Shown here: positions 46,935 to 56,939 of the stretch, piece after piece
Layout of the letters: every line of letters begins with the position of its first letter
Position numbering within the stretch: position 1 is the stretch's first letter
From: Rhyacophila brunnea
Taxonomy: Eukaryota; Arthropoda; Insecta; Trichoptera; Rhyacophilidae
Assembly (NCBI GenBank): GCA_022495005.1
Contig: JAGYXB010001097.1
Location: 372,001-436,000 of the forward strand
Reading direction: 5' to 3'
Length of the DNA stretch: 64,000 bases
Made by a program: the position numbers and the translations under genes
The notes under the pieces: generated by a model
What the model was told of the DNA's origin: nothing
The model's input: only the letters and a program-made list of their open reading frames with translations
Databases searched by the model: none

Positions 46935-47273
46935 ATGATCTTTCCAATGGATGTAGCGAATTTCGAATTACAATAATTATTGATTGAATTGCAAAATGAC
47001 GTTACGTTAACACAATTGAAATCTTCCGATATATGGAAAGTACTGAATCAAAAAAAAAAATACTCATATTTAAAGGACGATTTATCATGTTTTAGAAGTA
47101 TATATTTATGTGAATCCTCATTTTCTTATATGAAATTTATATTGACAGATTATCACCTAGATGACTGTTTTGCAACAAGTAATAATTATAAGCTGAATTT
47201 ATTTGAAGATTGCCAATTCACAATGTCAAATATTTTACCAATTATATACTTATATATTAATAAATATATTTGA
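46935..47273 (+). pseudogene. hAT transposase C-terminal remnant
   Basis: In one frame: IFPMDVANFELQ, a TAA stop at 46974-46976, LLIELQNDVTLTQLKSSDIW, and then FRSIYLCESSFSYMKFI and LTDYHLDDCF. The string after the stop corresponds to the hAT C-terminal dimerisation region (ELIELQ.D, FW..L, STY.CE..FS.MK, LTD.HL), as in the ZBED/Charlie-like group. Frame ends at 47271-47273. The RNase H-like catalytic core and the BED finger are missing upstream, where the RTE insertion ends at 46627, and a family R copy begins at 47324. It is the only transposase trace seen in the window and could derive from an autonomous partner of one of the hAT families, but no terminus links it to one. Confidence 0.78.
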
Positions 47274-47323
47274 ATTAATGAAACATTGCATGAAGATTTT
47301 TTTATTCTTCATTGCTTACTACA

Positions 47324-47783
47324 AAATAATTACAAGATAAAAAGAACTTTTTATATAACAACGTCTTTAAATTTTCTGTTGAATCACATAAACTTGACTT
47401 GCTAGCTTAAACGATCAAAAAAAATTGTACTTGATATAAATAATACTGAAATGTAATTTTGATTTCCATAGTAACGCACGTATATATTATCAATTTAGTT
47501 GCTAGGACCCCAGAACCCTGGCAACCAATAATAGTGGATTGGATTACGGATTTCTTCCGAAATAACCTTTCATACAAAACAGAATTAACTGAAAATGAAT
47601 TCAATTCTACTTATAGATGGCTAAAAGTATTAAAAATGCATCGGCATCGTTTTCTGGTATATTCTAAAAGTTTCAAATGTCTAGCTAGTCGGGAAGTTAG
47701 TTAAACATCGATTGCAAGATTTGTACTGGATAAATAACCACCGGTCAAATAAGAATACGAGCTAATAAAAACGTTATAAAATA
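47324..47783 (+). repeat. Family R dispersed repeat, copy 5
   Basis: Full copy. A single change (ACTTATAGATGG where others have ACTTAAAGATGG) removes a stop codon and gives an 81-codon frame at 47459-47704, which is therefore accidental. Confidence 0.85.
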
Positions 47784-48049
47784 CGAAAATTATTTAAAAT
47801 TTGCAGATATTTAACGATTTTTTTTGTATTTTAAAATTATCATTTTTAATTTTGAAGATCAATAAAAAAGTAACAAAAATTCGTATAAGATTCTTATTAG
47901 AAGAAGTAAAGTAGATTGTCAGGAAAATTAAGATAAAAAGTAGCTCTCAACCTCAAAAAGGTTGGGTACCTTTGCATTATGGGATATTGATATTAGCATA
48001 AATCACTTTTGATATTTTGTGATTTATGTCACGATCTTTTACACTATTA

Positions 48050-48739
48050 CAGGGATGGCGAACCTTTTTACGTAAGCGTGCCAAAATTTCCCAAATATTA
48101 TTTTTTGACTGTCTGACGTGCCGAGCTTTTTCGAGTAGATCGAGCAGGAAAACAATAAAGAATTCTATTAAAAAAGTTCAAAATTAAAAGCTATTGAGTT
48201 CTTGGGTATTATTACTATAATACCTACTTAGTTTGGTTCTTTACGAACAAATTGACGCCAAAATTTCTCGGATCAGATGAGGCAGCCTCTCGCTACAGCA
48301 TTATAAGGTAATTGTAAATCTATTAAGATCAGAGGTTCGCGATACGGCTTACCCCGCCGCCTGATAAGGTCAGTGCTTTCATATTATTATGTGTGACCCA
48401 TAAAATATAAGGACCCATCTATGCAATTTAAATTAATTATAATGCTTATTCTTCAATAGTATCAGCTGTCTGTTATTTTTTATACAATGCGATCTGTCAT
48501 TTATGCATGAATTTCGTCGTTTGCGCATCGATTGATAAATATTATTGGTAAAAATATTATTAAAAACCGAAGAAAATACACATTTTTTTTATATTATATA
48601 ATATACATTTAGGCATTTGTAAAACTTTTTGTAAAAAAAAATATATTTTAAATTATATACTCATCTATTTTTTTCTCTTCAACACAACATTCGCGTGTCA
48701 TGCAAAATCATCTCGCGTGCCATAGGTTCGCCACCCCTG
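48050..48739 (+). mobile_element. hAT-type non-autonomous element, family D copy 2
   Basis: An exact 8-bp duplication CACTATTA at 48042-48049 and 48740-48747. Ends CAGGGATGGCGAACCTTTTT and AGGTTCGCCACCCCTG. ACGTAAGCGTGCCA and CATCTCGCGTGCCA are the subterminal words shared with 32225. 690 bp, no protein. Confidence 0.88.
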
Positions 48740-48747
48740 CACTATTA

Positions 48748-49500
48748 CATCGTAAAATACTATCTGTATAAATAATGTATTTATCTTGAAATCAAATTAA
48801 TAAAAACCGACCGTCCGAATACCTGTCAAAATGCGAACGAATGCCACAATGCCATCATCACAACACTTCGAGTCGAAGAATTTCATCAAACGACTCGACG
48901 CACAATAGCCACAAACGATGACCGCGCGGGTCATTTCGTCGTAATAAAATATTATTCAAAACTTCCTTGTAAATAATATATTTAGGACGACTGGAGGAAG
49001 ACGGTCGAATTCCGAAACCGAGGCATCAGAAACATCCCAGGAATGTCGGCCAGTGCGTCTTCGCCCGAGGACAGGGCATAGGGAACGATCTCAACGATGC
49101 AACCGATGAATGCGGAGAGAATGCATTCAATAATCGAAATGCATCACCGTAAGATAGCAGTCACAACTATAATAAATAATATTGCTTGACCGCATTTGTT
49201 CATACAAACAGGAGACGCTACGGATAAAATATTGTATATTTTATTGTTTGTCAACAATAGTAGTATATCGACATATCGTACCCCCAGCAAAATATTGTCG
49301 TAAGTCTGAGATGATCGTTTTTAGATTTTTTAAATTTATGGATATCGTTGAGTTGAATTCGTGTTTTTATTTGCTATTTTAATAAAATACTTTCTTATCT
49401 ATCTCAACTTAAATAATGTCAGCGAAAAAGCATTTTATACAACAAAAATATTGATAGTATTAATACTATCGACCGAGGGAGGGTACTTGATGGAATTTGA
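48748..49500. other. Intergenic, no feature recognised
   Basis: 48800-49100 is somewhat CpG-rich. A 66-codon frame at 49182 has no recognisable domain. Confidence 0.4.
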
Positions 49501-49597
49501 ATTTAAATTCTAATGGATTTAAATTTTGTACGATTCCATTTGAGTACTGATTACTCAAATGGAATAGTACAAAACTTAAATCCGTTAGAATATAAAT
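49501..49597. repeat. 46-bp-arm palindrome, end overlapped by family R
   Basis: 49501-49546 and 49552-49597 are complementary at 42 of 46 positions around a 5-nt centre. One arm (ACTCAAATGGAA..GTACAAAA) occurs singly at 16014-16049. Family R copy 6 begins within its last bases. Confidence 0.7.
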
Positions 49598-50046
49598 AAT
49601 TACAAGATAAAAAGAACTTTTTATATACTTACCAGGTTTTTAAATTTTCTGTTGAATCATATAAACTTGACGATTCTATGTATTAATAATTAATATAGAA
49701 TACTGAAATGTCATTTTGACATTTCATATTAATTTCCATAGTAACGCACGTATATATTAATAATTTAGTTGCTAGGACCCACTTAGGAACCAATAATAGT
49801 GAGTAGTAAATATTACTTTTAACGTTTTTTTTCCGAAACATACAAAACAGAATAAAACTAATTCAATTCCGCTTAAAGATAGCCAAAAGTATTTAAAAAA
49901 TGCATTCCCGTCGTGTTCTGATATTTTCTAAAAGTGTCAAATGTCTAGCTAGTTAGGAAGTTAGTTAAAAATCGATTACAAGATTTGTACTGGATAAACA
50001 ACCACCGGACAAACAAGAATGCGACCTAATAAAAACATTGTAAAAA
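49594..50046 (+). repeat. Family R dispersed repeat, copy 6
   Basis: The most diverged copy: the stem-loop is reduced to GTTGCTAGGACCCACTTAGG and the right end reads AAAAACATTGTAAAA. The core TGTCTAGCTAGTTAGGAAGT and ATCGATTACAAGATTTGTAC are kept. Confidence 0.8.
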
Positions 50047-51292
50047 GTCTATATAACTATTGTAGTTTAAAACTTAATTTTAACCATTTCAAATGCAGTT
50101 ACGAAAAAATGAGAGATGCAGGAATTGTATCGTTAATATTTGGTTAATATTCTAATAAGACAAGTCTTCATTGCCTAAAAGACAAAATGTCAGATTTTTA
50201 AGTAAATACAATCAATTTCAATAAATTATTAAATAAGATATTGAATATCCAGTAAACTGTTCATTAAAACAATGATAGAATCAGATATTTTAGCTTGACA
50301 AAAATGCGTTTTTCACATAAGTCATCTCACTTCACGAGTCCAGATTATGTCATGAGTGCAATCAAACAGTCTATGAAACAAGTAGTGTTTTCACTAACAA
50401 ACGACAGCACATTCGATAAAACAGTGACGTAGGCACACAAGTTGGTTCTCATTTTTTTTCTCTCTCGCAGGCGCTCACAATAATAATTACAACACATGTG
50501 ATCGGTGTAGTGTGCATCGTGTCGACTAAACTTCGGACCGAGAGGTAAAAAAAAACAACTTCCAAGCATCATAGTGCAAGGCTAGGTATAAAGACTATCA
50601 CAAGTATTGAAGAACGTTGTATATTATTATACTTTCTCTATTATTTGAATAGTAGAAAAAAAACCAGGTGGCGCTGCCACATGTCAACATTATTTTCGAT
50701 GCGCTCAAACAATACAGCTTAACTGACAATAATACTGTTTTTTTTTTTAAATATCATAAGCAAAGAAATATAGGGTAACAATATTCACAGCTAAGAACGC
50801 GTCGATTTGAATAACAATATATTTCGATAAAGCCAGAGTTCCGTTGGTAGGTATTGTATTAAGATTAAACCAATTCGCATGCAAAATTACGTGCATCGGA
50901 GAGAGGCAGCTTATTGTTAACTGAGCATACTAGCGCCTGTACACATGCATGGATTTACTGGCATCAATAGTGTGTATTTTCAAACTATTGTGGCAATAAC
51001 TGTTTACACGTAATTATACTCTTAAAGAGTAGCGAGACGCGGTGTTGTCATTTTGTGGTACTATTTGTCGTAAAAATCAAATCTCAAAATGAGTCTTTCC
51101 GCGGTGTAGTATTTTTGCCGGCAGGTTCGCCACTATCGTTCTGCCGCGCATGAGCAGATTGAAAAAATCCCGACTGTCGCATGAAAATTCACAGGCATCC
51201 GAACGTTTTTGATTCATGCGTGCAATCTTGCAACTGCAGGGCAATACATGTTTACACGTACATTGTTTTGTTATGGCCGTGATAATAGGTAG
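50047..51292. other. Intergenic; family I scrap at 51117
   Basis: GCCGGCAGGTTCGCCACTAT and TCTGCCGCGC at 51117-51150 match the complement of 29570-29600. Nothing else recognised. Confidence 0.45.
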
Positions 51293-51948
51293 TGTACTGT
51301 CAGCAGTACTGACGCGCTTGCCGTACTCGCGGGGGTGCTACCCCTCGATCTGCACGTCCAAGTCAGAGGATCGATCACCCTCCTCTTGAGGGGGATCAGC
51401 ACAATACTCGCCGGTGTCCATCTGACACCACCGCAGAGATCCGAGGACGTTCCTTACAGGAAGACTGTAAGTAACATTGTGTACAAGACCGCATTTGCGG
51501 CATGGCAGGCGAGGTGGACCGCCTCCCTCAAGGGGCGGCACACTTACCGTTTTTTTCCAGACGTATTCTGCAGGCACCAAACTAGAAGACTCCAACCTTC
51601 GCACTGGATTAGCCAGTTCCTCACCGGCCATGGCAACTTCGCCGCCAGACTCCACGAGTTTGGCTTGATAGTAGATGGGCCGGTTTGTACCTGCGGGCAT
51701 GACCACCAAGATGTTGAACACATCCTCTGGGATTGCCCGCTTATGGAATTCGAACGAGCGGAGCTGTTTGCCAGGGTCGTCCTCACACGGGCCCAATTAG
51801 TCATGGAGATCTGGTAGCAACCGAGGCCAACTTTGCGGCATTTGAGAAATTTGCGGCGTCGTATGGGGAGCGGGATAGTCCCGACTCTTCTGTAGACTCA
51901 TCCATTTCAATTCGTGACACTCAGTATGCGGGTACACAAAGCGCTTAA
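51293..51948 (+). pseudogene. R1/LOA-like retrotransposon ORF2 C-terminus, frameshifted
   Basis: Open from 51293 with STDALAVLAGVLPLDL, a phrase typical of the region after the reverse transcriptase in R1/LOA-group elements. It continues SHWISQFLTGHGNFAARLHE and CTCGHDHQDVEHILWDCP. The Cys-Cys-His-Cys spacing of the last string is the C-terminal zinc knuckle of these elements. The frame stops at 51817. The neighbouring frame carries on with DLVATEANFAAFEKFAASYG to 51948, so one frameshift lies near 51800-51815. No YADD motif or endonuclease is present; the copy is 5'-truncated. GC content is well above the flanks. Several long frames on the opposite strand are shadows. Confidence 0.82.
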
Positions 51949-52899
51949 CGTCAGCGGACAGCAGAGCCAGTCAAAAAAACAAAAATTTTCTTTCTTAACT
52001 TTCTTCTTTAAGCACTACGGTGCATGGTTGCAACATCAGTCCCGTGCGGCTCCGTCTCGGGACGGAATGAGCACTTAAAATCACTTCTTTCAGACACGTT
52101 TAAAGCGTCATAGAAAGCGGCCGTGCATATCCACGGTTGTGCATATATGACGGGTGGTGGTGGGCACTTTAACGTAGTACATCCATGGACGTGTAAACGG
52201 GGTATACATTTGACAGACAGAAAGAGAGTTTGTGTGTGGGTGTGTGTTGAGTTGCGCTGCGTTAGACAGATAAATAAAGACACATATTTTAATGCAAAGA
52301 AATATGTATCCAAAGAGTTCTACAGTTTTTTCCTTCATAGCAGCAGAAAGTAAAACAATACTTTTGAAAGGCACATCGTGAGCAGAAACATTGAGAATCG
52401 GTGCTGAGAATGAGTTTTTTCTGCGTTAGCGGTCCCCGAAATAGTTATCTTATTATTACCGGTCCTCAGCTGTAAAAAGGTTGGGGATATATATAATCAT
52501 AGCCCGCACAAGGGGGGGGCTCTAGCATAGGGACCCAGGTTCAGAGGAGGCCCGATGTGGCGGGTCGACCACATATTTAGATAAACACACATCTTAAATT
52601 TCCTCTAATAGTAAAAAAGTCGCCTGCGGAGATATTTTACTTCGGGGTTGTTACCATTTTAAAATATGTATATGGCTCTGCGATACCATTTTTGGTTATT
52701 GTGTTTTCTCCACAAAGTGTTAAAAATCGCTAAAAATACATACATTTTTATTGTCCTCGAACACCATTTAGAAAATGCCATTGTAGAGCGTCAGACTGCC
52801 TTTAACCTTAGTGGAAGGTAGGGGGGGGCACCTAAGATTACAGCCTAGGGGCCCGCTTCGGGATGTGGGGGCCATGTATATAATAATATATAATGGAAA
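51949..52899. other. Intergenic, G-run-rich in parts
   Basis: 51950-52260 may be the 3' UTR of the R1/LOA-like copy. 52510 and 52820 have runs of eight or so G. AAAAAGGTTGGGGATAT near 52475 resembles a hAT right subterminal word, but no element can be delimited. Confidence 0.4.
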
Positions 52900-53328
52900 G
52901 GATTTAGAGCAGGCCGATCAACGGAAACTAACCTGATGGTATTTACCGATTATGTATCATCGGCACTGGATAGAGGCCACCAGGTTGACTGTTCTTACAA
53001 TGACTTCTCGAAAGCATTTGACAAAGTCGATTATGATATCCTGATGGAAAAACTCCAACTTATTGGATTGTCGGATCGATTTTTGAAGCTATTCTTGAGT
53101 TATTTTAGGAACCGTCAACAATACGTATCGTACGGTCTTTATCAGTCACAGACCTTTTACACATTTTCTGGTACTATACTACATAATATGTCTATTCTGA
53201 TCTATCTCTTTTTTTATGTAATACTGTTTTATATTTCTTTGTTTATAAATGTCATGTTGTGAACGTCTTAAACTTATAATTTGTAATGTCCACAATATGT
53301 TAAAAATAAATGAATTGAATTGAATAAC
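52900..53328 (+). pseudogene. Jockey-like reverse transcriptase fragment fused to its 3' UTR
   Basis: The frame from 52900 reads GFRAGRSTETNLMVFTDYVS, then QVDCSYNDFSKAFDKVDYDI, LSYFRNRQQYVSYG and FYTFSG. These are reverse transcriptase motifs leading up to the SGVPQGS position of the Jockey clade. Right after SG the similarity stops, and the sequence passes to the 3' UTR shared with 27815-27895 (GTCATGTTGTGAACGTCTTA, TTTGTAATGTCCACAATATG) and an AATTG-type tail. The palm with YADD and the thumb are deleted, so it cannot function. Same family as the locus at 27255, which keeps the complementary C-terminal part. Confidence 0.82.
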
Positions 53329-54073
53329 TACGAAGGTTGAAAATTCTGTCATAATTTAAACTTTAGAGTGAAAGCCCGAGTTTAAAACACAGCATCGTAA
53401 AATATTCTCAATAAGAAGAAAGCCCGAACTAAAATATTACGTACCTACTGTAATAATGCAAGGAAAATAATTACCGTAATACAAAAGCTCTCTCGCGCAT
53501 TTCCCCAGGGTGGCGGGGGACGAGGAGACGCGAGGGCAAGGAGGAACCGTGAGGGAGGGAAAGAGGTGAATCCCTGTCACGACGGGGCTGTTTCCAGGAA
53601 GTTTTAGACAGCGTCATTTATAAAATTACTGAAGATATTTCAATGATCACTTATATTTGAGTGGAAAGTATAACAGTGTGCGAAATTGGGGAAGACATAA
53701 TAACCCTTTACTCCTGATGACTTTCACAGATTGCACCCCCACCACCAGGCCGAAGAAAGAAATAATATAAAATATAACACATTTTAGTAAATATAACATG
53801 CGTTCATAATAAAAAATCAACCATTTTAAGTTGACGCGAATCATCTTTGAACAAATCAAATCATTATAAATAATAAATAACAAATCCACCCCATAGGACA
53901 AAGAAAGGTATTTTCATTTTTCTCTGTTTTACAGGAGACGACATATTATACAAGTAAATTTACATTCTGCTGACATTAACTAGAAAGTGTTTTCAAGAGA
54001 TGCGTGTTGAAACATCCGTTGATTTTTTTGATAATTCTCTTTGTCAGTTAACTTTATATCCTGTTTTATTTCG
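53329..54073. other. Intergenic; purine-rich patch at 53510-53570
   Basis: GGGTGGCGGGGGACGAGGAG and the following ~60 bp are strongly purine-biased. No gene or repeat match noticed. Confidence 0.4.
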
Positions 54074-54690
54074 TGTCCAGAAATTTGTACGTATACAGTT
54101 CGCCGTATCACACTTCACCGTAAAATATTGAACGCAAATATCGTCTCTGTTCTGGCAGAGCACACTAACTGGAGAATACTAGTTTTGAGTAATTTGACTT
54201 TGAAGTTGGTAAGATGTTTGAAATGGTCATGTGAGTTTATTAAGTAATCGTAAAAAGGATGACTTTAAAACAAAGACTGTTTATTTATTAAAAAGGTTTC
54301 CAGACGGTAAAGTTTGAAATAAATAACATTTTAGTATAACTAACTCAATATGTCATTTTTTCGAATTAATGTATTCTGCCAGAATAGTGACGTCATATAA
54401 ATTAAAGACCGTCCAACCTCTTTGGCTCATATAGTACTGAGATAAAAAATCATGTCTAAATAAAACACAGTTCTTGTCAGTTTACAGGAAGCCAGCGCGG
54501 CAAACAATTTTTGAAAATAGCCGATATACTGGATTATTAATTGTTAGGTTAGGTTTTCATTCTTGAATTCATGATCCAAAATCGGCTATGAAAAATGAAT
54601 TAATGTTCATTTTGAATCTAATAAAATTGGAGACGGTACAGTATACGGTCATCTCTTTCCGATAAGAAAGCTCACGGCGAACTGTTACAT
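54074..54690 (-). mobile_element. Family K element, reverse, with internal insertion
   Basis: GTCCAGAAATTTGTACGTAT with CAGTTCGCCGTATCACACTT at the left and TCTCTTTCCGATAAGAAAGC with TCACGGCGAACTGTTACAT at the right are K ends. The core from ATTAAAGACCGTCCAACC onward matches 23533 and 30522 in reverse. About 260 bp near 54138-54395 are extra and start and end with complementary TTCTGGCAGA/TCTGCCAGAA, probably another small element. Confidence 0.68.
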
Positions 54691-54699
54691 CATTTTTAA

Positions 54700-54885
54700 A
54701 ATCATCGCTCAATTTTATATCGACAGCAAGTTATTAAAATTTCATCGAATTAGTATGTTGTTTTCATTAGTGTATACTTACTTATTCATCAATATCGTAT
54801 TATCTTCTTATTTCCCGTAAGTATACCTGACAAGTGTGCTCTTTTTCTCTGATCTCTACCTCTTTCAAAAAGTCACCCTTCGCCA
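54700..54885 (+). mobile_element. hAT family B 3' fragment
   Basis: ATCGCTCAATTTTATATCG, TCATCGAATTAGTATG, TTCATCAATATCGTATTATC and CTTTCAAAAAGTCACCCTTC match 12960-13149 in order. The left two thirds are absent. Confidence 0.7.
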
Positions 54886-54945
54886 ATGCAATATATTTAT
54901 ATGATTTTCTCAAATTCTGAGTGTTAATGATTGTGTCACTTATAT
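54886..54945 (+). mobile_element. SINE1 tail fragment
   Basis: AATATATTTATATGATTTTC and TCAAATTCTGAGTGTTAATG correspond to the SINE1 tail at 40336-40385. The tRNA-like head is missing. Confidence 0.5.
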
Positions 54946-55020
54946 TAACTAACTACACTACTGTCATATTGGGCATCATGGCCTGTTGTACTGCTTGTTA
55001 TACTTTAGAAATTTTATTTT

Positions 55021-55790
55021 AAATAATTACAAGATAAAAAGAACCTTTTATATACCACGTTTTTAAATTTTCTGTTGAATCATATAAACTTGACAATTCT
55101 ATGTAGGTATTAATAATTTAGGACACATAAGGCAATTGTAAACAAATCATTTTTTTGCTATTTTGCAACAAACAAAAAAAATAGAATGCTGAAATGTCAT
55201 TTTGATTTCCATAGTAACGCACGTATATTATATTAATAATTTAGTTGCTATGACCACCCCCTTAGCAACCAATAATAGTGGACTAGATTACGGATTTCTT
55301 CCGAAATAACTTTTCATACAAAACAGAATTAACTGAAAATGAATTCAATTCTACTTAAAGTTGGCTAAAAGTATTGAAATAATGCATCGGCATCGTGTTC
55401 TGATATATTCTAACAGTTTCAAATGTCTAGCTAGTCGGGATGTTAGTTAAAAATCGATTGCAAGATTTGTACTGGATAAACAACCACCGATAGCCGCGTG
55501 GCTTAAGCGCCGGTCTATAGTATCGACTATCGAGGGTCCCAGGTTCGAATCCTGGGTCTGGCAAGTACACATATTGTTTTTCAATTTGTGTATGAGTCAG
55601 AGAGTATGGACCTAATGGGTTGAGCAAGTGGCTGACATCCATTTCTCGTAAAAATAAAATGTGTTAATAGAAACCTCCACTCCGTGGGGGCCCATATGTT
55701 CCTATTAGGATCGGACATGGTCGAAAGAACCAACCACCGGACAAACAAGAATACGAGCTAAGAAAAACGTGGTAAAATAATACCGAAGCA
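55021..55790 (+). repeat. Family R copy 7, split by SINE2
   Basis: R sequence runs from AAATAATTACAAGATAAAAA to the CAACCACCG at 55481-55489. It resumes after the SINE at 55741 (CAACCACCGGACAAACAAGA) and ends AAAACGTGGTAAAATAA. Without the SINE and one 9-bp repeat it is a normal copy. Confidence 0.88.
55490..55740 (+). mobile_element. SINE2 copy (tRNA-derived), plus strand
   Basis: CAACCACCG is duplicated on both sides (55481-55489, 55741-55749). The head ATAGCCGCGTGGCTTAAGCG carries the A box and CCCAGGTTCGAATCCTGGGT the B box, with spacing like a tRNA. The body has TATGGACCTAATGGGTTGAG. The tail is GGGGGCCCATATGTTCCTAT and TAGGATCGGACATGG. The best-preserved SINE2 in the window. Confidence 0.88.
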
Positions 55791-56332
55791 AGACCGTGCT
55801 CCACTTTAATGGTGATAATTACGGGATGAATATGCCTAACTTCGGGAGTACCCACGGATTTAATGTGTCTATAAAATAATCCGTCAATAAAATTTGATGC
55901 AAAGGAAAATGATAACTACCTTAAAATGGAAACGCCTATTGAGACTTTAAGTACCCATCGGTTGCCTAGATACCGCAATAAAGACTAGTTTTATTTGCTC
56001 TTTATCACTACGTAATAATAATGTAACGCGTAAAACATTCATGAAAAAATATTGGAAAACGTATTAATATTTTTTATTTCGGAACAAAGGCCGCGCATTT
56101 TCATTCAAAGTATTTTGATGAAAGGAAAACACACGAATATACACACATTTAAATAATATACAATACAGTTACAATTTTCATACATTATCAACATAATAAT
56201 ATTAGAGAATAAACCCGCAGCTATTCGAACAATTTGTATTCAGGTTGATATTGTGAACAGAAATCCTACGTTATACTATATAGGTGCATATACATAATAT
56301 ACAAATAGATTTGATTTCGTCTTTCTTTCGAA
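55791..56332. other. Intergenic, no feature recognised
   Basis: AT-rich, no match noticed. Confidence 0.4.
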
Positions 56333-56550
56333 TGTCCGATCCTAATAGGATCATATGGGCCTCCACAGGGTGAAGGTTTATATTGACAGATTTTGTTTTT
56401 ACGCGAAATGGATGTCAGCCACTTGCTTAACCTATTAGGTCCATACTCTGACTCATACACAAATTGAAAAACAATATGTGTACTTGTCAGACCCAGGATG
56501 ATACCCACGACGCAATAGGTCAACATTTAAGCCGCGCGGCCATCGTGGGT
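56333..56550 (-). mobile_element. SINE2 copy, minus strand
   Basis: ATGTCCGATCCTAATAGGAT at the left is the reversed tail. The body (GCTTAACCTATTAGGTCCAT) and the tRNA-like head ending CGGCCATCGTGGGT follow. The B box is damaged (CAGGATGATACC). A K-derived palindrome lies directly against its head. Confidence 0.8.
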
Positions 56551-56928
56551 CGTATCCGGAAATTTGTACGTAAACAGTTCAAAGCAGGACACTTATTCGT
56601 GCGCCGCAGTACGTGAAACATGAGTTCGTGTACCATTTAATCAAATGACGAGTTCTTCGTTGAACATTTCACCGTGGAGTATATTTGTACGTATGATAGA
56701 ACATGTGGAGATGTGTTTACTAGGTTAGGTTAGGGTTAATCTAATTGGAACAGTACTATTTGCAAACTATCGCCGCATTTTGTAAGATACGTACAAATGT
56801 ATTCCACGGTGAAATGTTCAACGAAGAACTCGTCATTTGATAAAATGTTATACGAACTCATGTTTCACGTACTGCGGCGCACGAATAAGTGTCCCACGAT
56901 GAACTGCATATGTATAACTTACATGTAA
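56551..56928. mobile_element. Palindromic K-family derivative in SINE2 head
   Basis: CCATCGTGGGT is found at both sides (56540-56550, 56929-56939), a candidate 11-bp duplication that fits the Mutator-like K family. The left end CCGGAAATTTGTACGTAAAC matches K ends. Arms 56575-56694 and 56788-56907 (120 bp each) are complementary at roughly 92 percent, around a 93-nt spacer with TAGGTTAGGTTAGGG. Confidence 0.78.
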
Positions 56929-56939
56929 CCATCGTGGGT

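Noticed and set aside
47459..47704. 81-codon open frame inside family R copy 5
   Set aside because: Other R copies have a TAA at the equivalent of codon ~48 and length changes upstream. The frame is opened by one substitution, so it is chance.
51338..51804. 152- and 86-codon minus-strand frames
   Set aside because: Shadows of the R1/LOA-like coding sequence on the plus strand, caused by its GC-rich codons.
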